NCBI GenBank assembly: GCA_030037065.1
Contig: JASHRW010000068.1
Coordinates: forward strand, 1 to 32,158
Reading direction: 5' to 3'
Source: Xanthobacteraceae bacterium
GTDB taxonomy: Bacteria > Pseudomonadota > Alphaproteobacteria > Rhizobiales > Xanthobacteraceae
Length of the DNA: 32,158 nt
How positions within the stretch are numbered: position 1 is the first letter of the stretch; every line of letters begins with the position of its first letter. Under the pieces are notes generated by a model. The model did not search any database. It was not told the DNA's origin and saw only the letters and a list, made by a program, of their open reading frames with translations. Below, piece by piece: positions 1 to 6,564 of the stretch. Position numbers and translations under genes: made by a program.

Positions 1-242
1 GCGGGCGGCCCAAGCGGATGCCGCCGGTTCGGATAAGATCAAAGCAATCTCGTAGTTGGAAATTAAACCTTAACGGCGCGGTCGCCGTGAGACGCGCCAA
101 CGTTACCGCGCGGCTGCAACCCTCCATTAACAATGCGCCTTGCGCGGCTGCGCATTCGAAACAACCGAAAATCAATGGAATTCGTCTAATGGGCGGGAGC
201 GGCGAACCGCACAGCCCCGCTCTGCCCGGCTAGGATACGGCC
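1..242. other. Upstream region of the TadG-like gene, no gene seen
   Basis: I find no convincing coding frame here. The stretch has TTAA-containing motifs around 62-74 and 125-130, but no pair with the spacing of a CtrA site. It ends with a GC-rich imperfect hairpin and a ribosome-binding AGGA at 232-235, seven bases before the ATG at 243. The promoter of the TadG-like gene is presumably here, but I cannot point to a clear -35/-10 pair. Confidence 0.5.
191..227 (+). other. Imperfect hairpin just upstream of the TadG-like start
   Basis: GGGC (191-194) can pair with GCCC (224-227), and GAGCGG (197-202) with CCGCTC (217-222), leaving small bulges and a loop of about 14 bases. It ends five bases before the AGGA ribosome-binding site. 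A role in mRNA folding or translation is only inference; high GC makes such stems common by chance. Confidence 0.25.
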
Positions 243-1634
243 ATGTTTGGTAATTTGCTGCGTCGATTCATTTGCAATCGCGACGCCAACACCGCGATCG
301 TCTTCGCGCTGTCCATCATTCCCATCATCTTTCTTACGGCAATGGGAATGGACTTTTCCTCGGCGGCATCGAGGCGGATCATGCTCAATGCGGCGGACGA
401 TGCCGCCGCCTTGTCCATGGTGACGCCCGCTGCGATGACCGAGACATGCGCTCAAGCGCAAGCCACCGCGCAGAACGTCTTCATGGGTCAGGCCTCCTTG
501 ATATCCGGGCTGAATTACAGCGCCCCGACTTTCAGCGGCTGCCAGGATAACGTCTCCACTCGCACCGTCACGGTCAGCTACACCGCTTACTCGGTGAACG
601 CGTTCCCCAATGTTTTTGGTTTGCTGACCGGTACGCCCGAAGCGACGTGGACGATCACCGGCTCGTCGACGGCGACCGCGACCACCGCGCCGAACATCAA
701 TTTCTATCTGCTTTTGGACAATTCGCCGTCGATGGATATTGCGGCAACGACCAGCGGCATCAATACCATGGTTGCCAACACCTCGGCGCAGGGCGGCTGT
801 GCGCTCGCCTGTCATGAGACCAATCCGACCGCTTCGGACGTCGCGGGAAATCCTAACGGCGAAGACAACTATACACTGGCGCAAAACCTTGGCGTGGTGA
901 CGCGCATCGAAAACATGGCGAGCGCAACCTCTTCGCTGATGAGCACGGCGTCACAGATGATGACGGCCAACAGTGCGACCTGCCCCAATGGTCCAGGTTG
1001 CTATGAAATGGCTATTTTTACCTTTGACGTTCAGGGCTCCACCAACAACCAGTGCAGCAGCACTTCGATTCAAACGATCTATGCTCCAAGCTGCGCGCCT
1101 TCGTCGAATCTGAGCGCCGCGCAAAGCGCGGCCGGCGGGATCAACGTGTTGGAAGTCTGCTCAAACAATTACTTGACCTGCAGCGACAACAACAACGATA
1201 CCGATACCGACTTCGAAACCGCCATGAACGCAATCAATCAAATAATGCCCGATCCGGGATCTGGCACTTCGGGCAGCACGGCGCAAGAGGTGCTGTTTCT
1301 GGTCACCGATGGCGTCGATGACGAGACCAATTCGAGCTCGTGCTCGCAGACGCTTGACGGCAGCCGATGTCAGCAGCCTTTCAACACGAGCTGGTGCACG
1401 ACGGTCAAAAATCGCGGTATCCGCATCGCCGTGCTCTATACCGAATATCTGCCGTTGCCGACCAACGCCTGGTACAATGACTGGGTTGCACCGTTTCAGA
1501 GCCAGATCGGGCCGAACATGCAGAGCTGCGCCTCGCCAGGGTTGTTCTTTCAGGTAACGACGGACGGCGACATCACCGCTGCCATGCAGACGCTGTTTCA
1601 GCAGGCGGTCAGTACGGCGCGGCTGTCGCAGTAA
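243..1634 (+). CDS. TadG-like protein with von Willebrand factor A domain
   Basis: A 463-residue protein of the TadE/TadG type, usually part of Flp/Tad pilus assembly and exported across the inner membrane. Residues about 17-36 form one hydrophobic membrane segment after a short basic N-terminus (AIVFALSIIP). This is the TadG version of the pseudopilin-like helix and lacks the Glu+5 of the TadE proteins opposite. A VWA fold follows: MIDAS motif DNSPS at 159-163, a later acidic loop DGVDD at 356-360, and a DTDTDF stretch near 319-324 that could give the MIDAS Thr. The exported part has many cysteines, including CALACH at 186-191, suggesting disulfides in the periplasm. Start ATG at 243 has AGGA seven bases upstream. 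The gene is convergent with the two TadE-like genes 42 bases downstream; no tadA/tadB/cpa genes lie in the window. Confidence 0.85.
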   Translation: MFGNLLRRFICNRDANTAIVFALSIIPIIFLTAMGMDFSSAASRRIMLNAADDAAALSMVTPAAMTETCAQAQATAQNVFMGQASLISGLNYSAPTFSGCQDNVSTRTVTVSYTAYSVNAFPNVFGLLTGTPEATWTITGSSTATATTAPNINFYLLLDNSPSMDIAATTSGINTMVANTSAQGGCALACHETNPTASDVAGNPNGEDNYTLAQNLGVVTRIENMASATSSLMSTASQMMTANSATCPNGPGCYEMAIFTFDVQGSTNNQCSSTSIQTIYAPSCAPSSNLSAAQSAAGGINVLEVCSNNYLTCSDNNNDTDTDFETAMNAINQIMPDPGSGTSGSTAQEVLFLVTDGVDDETNSSSCSQTLDGSRCQQPFNTSWCTTVKNRGIRIAVLYTEYLPLPTNAWYNDWVAPFQSQIGPNMQSCASPGLFFQVTTDGDITAAMQTLFQQAVSTARLSQ

Positions 1635-1676
1635 TTTAAGTTGCCGCTAATCTTGGCAGCGCGCGGGCGTGACGTG

Positions 1677-2246
1677 TCAGCAGGCGTTGTTGTCCGCCAC
1701 CGAGCCCGACATCCGAGGAAAGAAGAGCGTGTCCTCGTAAATGTTGATTGTGCCGGTGAGCACGTAGCCCATCGACGGCGTATACGGATAGGTGACCTCG
1801 CCCAAGATCAGCGAAGTGCCCGCGGGGAGGGTCTGCAGCGCAGTGGGCAGCGTGTAAGGCGCGCCGATGGCGCGCTTGGCGCCGTTGAGTGTGCAGCTCC
1901 AGGTTACCGTGGCCGTGCCATTGCCATTGGTCGTGGTGATTTCCGATACCGTCACCGCCATGTTGTTGGCCGAATAAGGCGTCACCACCGTCGCGGCCGC
2001 ACCCAGAATCTCGCTCATGGTCGTGGCGTCGACCGATTCGTATTGGGAGACGAGATCGGCGACGGTGCGCGCGGCGAGTGTCGCCTTGAACTGAATCGCC
2101 AGCCCGTCGCCGAGCTCGGCTCCGCCGAGATAAAGCGTCAGCATGAACGGCAAAATGATTGCGAATTCGACAGCCGAGACGCCGCCGCTGTCGCCGGCAA
2201 AGCCGCGCAAAATGCCGCGAACGCCCAAGATGAAACCCTTTGCCAT
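1677..2246 (-). CDS. TadE-like pseudopilin (second gene of pair)
   Basis: A 189-residue TadE-family protein. Residues 22-28 read GVSAVEF, with Gly22 as the likely prepilin-peptidase cleavage residue and Glu27 at +5, followed by a single hydrophobic helix (AIILPFMLTLYLGGAEL). The rest would be periplasmic. TadE-type proteins are minor pseudopilins needed for Flp pilus assembly. The frame stays open far upstream (to 2510), but that part is out of frame within the neighbouring TadE gene. I chose the ATG at 2246 because it overlaps the upstream stop as TGATG, typical of translational coupling, and starts directly before the conserved helix. It is co-directional and almost certainly in one operon with the upstream gene. 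Confidence 0.85.
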   Translation of the reverse strand: MAKGFILGVRGILRGFAGDSGGVSAVEFAIILPFMLTLYLGGAELGDGLAIQFKATLAARTVADLVSQYESVDATTMSEILGAAATVVTPYSANNMAVTVSEITTTNGNGTATVTWSCTLNGAKRAIGAPYTLPTALQTLPAGTSLILGEVTYPYTPSMGYVLTGTINIYEDTLFFPRMSGSVADNNAC

Positions 2247-2827
2247 CAATAGGGCTCGCTTTTGAACACGGCGGTCGAGACCAGCAGCCGATCGCCGTTT
2301 GTTAGATTGGAAAGATTGAAGCCGAGAGGGCCCAGAACGATCGGCCACTGATACATGACCTGAATGACAACAATGCTGCCGGGATTGCCCGGCGAATAGT
2401 TCCAGGTATTGCTGACCGTGCCGTTGGCGTTGAAAGTCAATGTCGGCGTGGACGTGCTGGCGGAGGCGAAATCGGAATAATTTTCGACGTTGACCATCAA
2501 ATTGTTGCAATTGAACAGCGCGTTGACCAACGCGGCAGTGTTTGTGCTCGTGCAGATGTAATTTTCGAACTGGGCCTGCGTCATATTGGATTGCTGCGCC
2601 TGCCCGGTGAGAATGTAGCGGCTCGCCTCTTCGGTGACTTCGTCGAGCACCCGTCCGGCAAAGAAGACGAGCGCGGTTTCGAACATCGCGACGAGCAGCG
2701 CCAAAAACGGCGCCGCCACCAGGGCGAATTCAATGGCGGTGGCACCCTTCCTGCAGAGTGCGAAATGCCTTGAGGGCCGAAGACAGTGTGCGCCGCGGAC
2801 CAGCCTTTGCCTGAAAGCCGCTAACAT
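2246..2827 (-). CDS. TadE-like pseudopilin (first gene of pair)
   Basis: A 193-residue TadE-family protein. A basic N-terminus with two cysteines leads to GATAIEF at 28-34 (Gly28 cleavage residue, Glu33 at +5) and one transmembrane helix to about residue 54, then a periplasmic domain with CTSTN and FNCNN segments. Start ATG at 2827 has GGAG five to six bases upstream. Its stop shares one base with the start of the next TadE gene, so the two are probably co-translated. Both face the TadG-like gene, forming the usual three-protein TadE/TadE/TadG set, although here TadG is on the opposite strand. Confidence 0.85.
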   Translation of the reverse strand: MLAAFRQRLVRGAHCLRPSRHFALCRKGATAIEFALVAAPFLALLVAMFETALVFFAGRVLDEVTEEASRYILTGQAQQSNMTQAQFENYICTSTNTAALVNALFNCNNLMVNVENYSDFASASTSTPTLTFNANGTVSNTWNYSPGNPGSIVVIQVMYQWPIVLGPLGFNLSNLTNGDRLLVSTAVFKSEPY

Positions 2828-2898
2828 GCGCGCGCTCCGATGGGGCGCTTCTAGGGCGAATTTGCTAGAAAAACGTTACTCCCCGTCGCGCCACGAAG

Positions 2899-3573
2899 TT
2901 AACGCGCGGCGGCAAATCTGCGCGCCAGAAATTCGCCGCCGTGGCGCAGGCCTTCGGCATCGATACCATGGCCGATGCCCGCGCACACGTGCCATTCGAC
3001 CGACACGCCGAGGGCGGCCAAGCCTTGCGCCCCCTGGAACAGCGCCTGCGGCGGAATAAGCTCGTCGCGATCGCCGTGCACGAGCAGCACGGGTGGGCGC
3101 GATGTGATCTCGGTGGCGAAGGCTTCGAGCCGACCTTCCGGCGGAAGGACCAACAGCCCGGAATAGCCGACGATCGCCGCCGGGGCCGTGGTTCGCCGCA
3201 GCCCCACATGCAGCGCCATCATCGTGCCTTGGCTGAAACCGACCAGCGCCAGCGCCGACGGCGGCAGCGTGTGGCGCTCCAGCTCGGCGTCGAGAAAGCG
3301 GTTGAGGAGCGGCGCCGCCCGGTTGACGCCGACCCAGCGTTCGTTCGGATCGCGGAACGTGAGTGGAAACCATTGCCGCCCGACCGGAGCCTGTCCGCAC
3401 GGCTCCGGAGCGTGCGGCGAGGCGAACGCTGCTTGCGGCAGGTACTGCTGCCAGGCGCGGCCGATGTCGATCAGATCGTTGCCGTCGGCGCCGTAGCCGT
3501 GCAGAAACACCACGAGCTGCCGCGCCGCGCCGGAGCGTGGATTAAGCCGTGGACCGTCGAGCTCTACGGCCAT
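2899..3573 (-). CDS. Alpha/beta hydrolase, carboxylesterase/phospholipase type
   Basis: A 224-residue serine hydrolase of the phospholipase/carboxylesterase (Abhydrolase_2) family, of normal length. The oxyanion-region motif VVFLHGYGADG is at 21-31 and the nucleophile elbow GFSQG at 112-116 (Ser114). The acid is Asp170 in HGDRDELIP, and the base His202 in GIGHGID. All three catalytic residues are present, so it should be active on short-chain carboxyl esters; the natural substrate is unknown. It is cytoplasmic, with no signal peptide. ATG at 3573 has a GAGAGG ribosome-binding site. It starts inside the 3' end of the glycosylase gene (32-base overlap), so the two are probably translated from one mRNA. 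Confidence 0.88.
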   Translation of the reverse strand: MAVELDGPRLNPRSGAARQLVVFLHGYGADGNDLIDIGRAWQQYLPQAAFASPHAPEPCGQAPVGRQWFPLTFRDPNERWVGVNRAAPLLNRFLDAELERHTLPPSALALVGFSQGTMMALHVGLRRTTAPAAIVGYSGLLVLPPEGRLEAFATEITSRPPVLLVHGDRDELIPPQALFQGAQGLAALGVSVEWHVCAGIGHGIDAEGLRHGGEFLARRFAAAR

Positions 3574-4261
3574 TGACACCTCTCTTCGAGGGCTGCTCCT
3601 CCGGCCGCTTCTTTGGCAGCACGGGCGCGCCTTCGCGTCCTTTGGCGGCGCGATAGTAGGTCCACAGCACCCGCGCCGCGACGGATCGCCATGGCCGCCA
3701 CTGTTCGGCGAGCGGAAGCATTTCCTTCGCCGTCGGCCGGGCTTGCAATCCGAACGCCATGCGGGCCGCTTCCTGCAAAGCGAGGTCGCCAGCCGGCCAA
3801 GCGTCAGCATGACCGAGACAAGACAGGAGATAGATGTCGGCTGTCCATGGACCGATACCATGAACGGCGGTGAGCGCCGCGTGCGCGTCTTCGGCGGCGA
3901 GCTCGCTCAGCGCGGTGAGTGCGAGTTTGCCGCGAATAACCGTGCGGGCGATTTCCTTGAGCGCACGAATCTTCGGGGCCGACAGTCCCAGTCGCTTGAG
4001 CCGCTGCGCGCGCGCCCGCACAATGGCTTCCGGCGTCAGCGGGTCGAAGGCGGCCGACAACCGCGTCCAGATCGCCGCGGCGCTCGCAGTAGATAATTGC
4101 TGGTTGACAATGATGGCGGCAAGCCCGGCGAAACCGTCGGGCCGCCGCCGCAGCGGCGGCCGCCCTGCTGTTGCCACGAGTGTCAGGAAACGTGGATCGG
4201 CGCGCCCGAGTGCGGCCAGGGCGAAATCGAGATCGGCTTCGGTGTGGATGTGGGTCAACAT
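3542..4261 (-). CDS. DNA-3-methyladenine glycosylase II (AlkA-type HhH-GPD)
   Basis: A 239-residue base-excision repair glycosylase that removes alkylated purines from DNA. Visible are VNQQLS at 52-57 and the helix-hairpin-helix AVHGIGPWTA at 132-141. The catalytic Asp159 lies in PAGDLALQ, matching the family's Asp that activates sugar attack. There is no iron-sulfur cysteine cluster, which fits AlkA rather than Nth/MutY. It is shorter than E. coli AlkA (282 residues) because the N-terminal domain is missing, as in many alphaproteobacterial homologues. The last 30 or so residues are basic (KKRPEEQPSKRG) and overlap the start of the esterase gene. The start at 4261 lacks a strong ribosome-binding site, so it is moderately certain. 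Confidence 0.9.
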   Translation of the reverse strand: MLTHIHTEADLDFALAALGRADPRFLTLVATAGRPPLRRRPDGFAGLAAIIVNQQLSTASAAAIWTRLSAAFDPLTPEAIVRARAQRLKRLGLSAPKIRALKEIARTVIRGKLALTALSELAAEDAHAALTAVHGIGPWTADIYLLSCLGHADAWPAGDLALQEAARMAFGLQARPTAKEMLPLAEQWRPWRSVAARVLWTYYRAAKGREGAPVLPKKRPEEQPSKRGVNGRRARRSTA

Positions 4262-4379
4262 GGCATGCTTTCGCAGGTCTTCATTCCCATTCGTCGAAGC
4301 TCTGCCGTATTCGATTGATCGGCGAAATGCGTTCGATCAGGCTCCGAAGTGAAAAGCATATCGCCTCAACGTTGCACCG

Positions 4380-5255
4380 ATGTACACCCGTGTTCTGCGT
4401 TTCGCGCCAAGTCCTAATGGTTATCTCCACCTCGGTCACGCCTATTCCGCATTGCTGAACTATGACATGGCGCGGGAATCTGGCGGACGCTTGCTTCTCC
4501 GCATCGAGGACATCGACGCGGCGCGCTGCCGTCCCGAGTATGAAGCGGCGATCTACGAAGATTTGCATTGGCTTGGCATTTCCTGGACCGGGCCGGTGCG
4601 CCGGCAGAGCGAGCATTTCGCCGATTACGAAGCCGCCATCGCTAAACTCGATGCCGCGCGGCTCCTCTATGCGAGCTTTGAAAGCCGCAGCGAGATCAAT
4701 GCACTCGTTGCCGAACGCGAGCGGGAGGGCCCTTGGCCGCGCGATCCCGACGGCGGGCCGCTTTATCCAGGGCGTGCGCGCAAGATGCCGCTTGCCGATC
4801 GGGAGCGCCGCCGCCGTGCCGGCGAACCGTTTGCGCTGCGCCTCGCCATGGATGCCGCCATGGCTCGTGCTGGCGTGCTCACCTGGACGGAGAGCGGCCA
4901 TGGGCCGCAAGGGCAGACCGGTTTGATGACCGCCACGCCGCAGCGCTGGGGCGATGTCGTGCTGGCGCGCAAGGAGCTGCTGACGAGCTATCATCTGGCT
5001 GTGGTGCTCGACGACGCATTGCAAGGCGTGACCGAAATCGTGCGCGGGCAGGACTTGTTCTGGGCGACCGGGGTGCATCGTCTGTTGCAGGCGCTGCTCG
5101 GCCTGCCGGAACCGGCCTACCATCATCACCGCCTCATTCTTGACGAGGAGGGGCGCAAGCTGTCGAAGGCGACGCAGGCCACGAGCCTGCGCGAACTACG
5201 CGCCTTAGGACGAAGCGCTGCGGATATCAGGCGCATGGTGGGGCTGGGGCGCTGA
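4380..5255 (+). CDS. gluQ: Glutamyl-Q tRNA(Asp) synthetase
   Basis: A 291-residue GluRS paralogue that attaches glutamate to queuosine-34 of tRNA-Asp. It has the class I catalytic core, with RFAPSPNGYLHLGH at 7-20 (HIGH-type motif) and RIEDID at 41-46, and a KMSKS-like KLSKA close to the C-terminus. The whole anticodon-binding domain of true GluRS is absent, which defines GluQRS. The zinc ligands of E. coli YadB appear lost: the CxC pair aligns with Ser99/Glu101 (YASFESR) and the last Cys with Ala133, while the Tyr is kept (Tyr129). The start at 4380 has no obvious ribosome-binding site; the conserved core begins at residue 4, so little could be missing. Confidence 0.93.
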   Translation: MYTRVLRFAPSPNGYLHLGHAYSALLNYDMARESGGRLLLRIEDIDAARCRPEYEAAIYEDLHWLGISWTGPVRRQSEHFADYEAAIAKLDAARLLYASFESRSEINALVAEREREGPWPRDPDGGPLYPGRARKMPLADRERRRRAGEPFALRLAMDAAMARAGVLTWTESGHGPQGQTGLMTATPQRWGDVVLARKELLTSYHLAVVLDDALQGVTEIVRGQDLFWATGVHRLLQALLGLPEPAYHHHRLILDEEGRKLSKATQATSLRELRALGRSAADIRRMVGLGR

Positions 5256-5290
5256 GCATTCGGGCGGCGCATGGTTTGTGTGGAATTTTG

Positions 5291-5350
5291 AGCCTGTTTA
5301 AGACATTTTGAGCGTGTCTAAGACATTTTGAGCTCGTCTAAGACATGGGG
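5291..5350 (+). repeat. Three 20-bp direct repeats with palindromic cores
   Basis: Three head-to-tail units of exactly 20 bases: 5291-5310, 5311-5330 and 5331-5350. Each contains a YGTYT-A-AGACA core. The middle copy is a perfect palindrome (TGTCT-A-AGACA), and the outer copies have one changed base in the left arm. The first two copies also share the tail TTTTG. Spacing of two helical turns puts all three cores on the same DNA face. They lie in the 109-base gap before the hybrid kinase and end 15 bases before its ATG, so an operator array or cooperative regulator site is plausible. I do not recognise the motif as a known operator. Confidence 0.7.
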
Positions 5351-5364
5351 GCAGGGGGGCCGCT

Positions 5365-6564
5365 ATGGCCCGATCGAGGATTAAAAGAACTAAGAAATCC
5401 ACCGTCCGTCGGCTTCGCCGCCGGCCGCGGCGGCGGGCGCCCTTGGCGCGCACAAGCGACATCGCGCTCGCGGCCTTCGCCCACGACATCCGCACCTCGC
5501 TCACCGGCATCCTTGCGCTGGGCGAATTGCTGTCGAGCTCCAATCTCGGCGAACGCGAACGACGCTGGGCCGCCGGCATCAAGACCAGCGCCGAGCACTT
5601 GGCCGCGCTCACCGCGCTTGTGGTGGACTCTGCCAAAGCGGAAATCGGGTCCCTGATCCTACAACGAGAAGTTTTTCGACCGCGACGTCTGATCGAGGTT
5701 TTGGCGCAATCACTCGAGGCGCGGGCGCAGACCAAGGGTCTCGCCGCCGAGGTGACGGTTGCGAACAACGTGCCAGAACTGGTCGTGGGCGACGCGGTGC
5801 GGCTGCGGGCGGCGTTGGAGAATCTCATCGACAACGGGGTCAAGTTCACGGCGAACGGCGCCGTGCGGCTTGACGCAGACGCGGCGCCGGCAAAGCGCGG
5901 GCACGTCAAACTCATTCTCGCTGTCAGCGACAGTGGCATTGGACTGATGCCCGCCGAAATCAAGCGGTTGTTTCGCCCGTTTTCGCAGGCGAGCGATGAC
6001 ATCGCGCGCCGCTACGGCGGCTCGGGGCTCGGCCTCGCCGTCGTCAAGCATTTCGCCCGGTCGATGGGCGGCGATCTCACCGTAACCAGCACCTCCGGCC
6101 GCGGATCGAGTTTTCGCTTCACGGCGGTACTGCCGCTCGCCTCCGCCGAAACGGCGCAAGAGACCGGCGCGCGGCAGGTGTTTTCGGCGCCGGCACGGCG
6201 TCTTGCGATCCTCTGCGTCGAGGATAATCCTTACGGGCGCGTGATTCTCAACACCATTCTCACGGAGCTCGGCCACCACGCCGATTTCGCGGGTTCCGGC
6301 GAGGAGGCGGTGGCGGCGACGGCGCGTGGCTATGATGCGGTGCTGATGGATCTCACGCTCCCCGGTATCGGCGGCCTGGAAGCGTCGCGTCGCATCCGCA
6401 CGCTGCCGGGCGCCGCGAGTTCGACGCCGATCATCGGCATTTCCGGCCGCAGCGAAGCGGGCGACGAGCAAGCGGCGCGCGCCGCGGGGATGAATTTTTA
6501 TTTGCGCAAGCCGCTCAGCCCGAGCGCGCTCAGTCACGCGATTGCAGTTGCAGCGCCGGGCTGA
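5365..6564 (+). CDS. Soluble hybrid histidine kinase with C-terminal receiver
   Basis: A 399-residue hybrid sensor kinase with no membrane segment and no recognisable sensor domain. A very basic N-terminus (residues 8-29) leads into the HisKA helix with His40 in AFAHDIRTS. The HATPase domain shows the N box LENLIDNGVKFT (151-162), DSGIGL (189-194) and GGSGLGLAVV (218-227). After a short linker comes a receiver domain with acidic VEDN (265-268), phosphoacceptor Asp309 in LMDLTLPG, and Lys382 in RKP. All catalytic residues are present. It would autophosphorylate and pass phosphate to its own receiver; the output partner is not nearby. The ATG at 5365 follows a G-rich Shine-Dalgarno-like AGGGGGG. 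Its stop codon touches the convergent ecm stop with no gap. Confidence 0.85.
   Translation: MARSRIKRTKKSTVRRLRRRPRRRAPLARTSDIALAAFAHDIRTSLTGILALGELLSSSNLGERERRWAAGIKTSAEHLAALTALVVDSAKAEIGSLILQREVFRPRRLIEVLAQSLEARAQTKGLAAEVTVANNVPELVVGDAVRLRAALENLIDNGVKFTANGAVRLDADAAPAKRGHVKLILAVSDSGIGLMPAEIKRLFRPFSQASDDIARRYGGSGLGLAVVKHFARSMGGDLTVTSTSGRGSSFRFTAVLPLASAETAQETGARQVFSAPARRLAILCVEDNPYGRVILNTILTELGHHADFAGSGEEAVAATARGYDAVLMDLTLPGIGGLEASRRIRTLPGAASSTPIIGISGRSEAGDEQAARAAGMNFYLRKPLSPSALSHAIAVAAPG

Noticed and set aside
55-135. CtrA sites (TTAA-N7-TTAA) upstream of the Tad gene
   Set aside because: TTAA motifs are present but none has the seven-base spacing.
2246-2510. N-terminal extension of the second TadE gene
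   Set aside because: It lies out of frame within the first TadE gene; the TGATG overlap and pseudopilin helix place the start at 2246.
5345-5656. Alternative frame starting at the ATG in the third 20-bp repeat
   Set aside because: It runs out of frame through the kinase HisKA region and has no recognisable motif.
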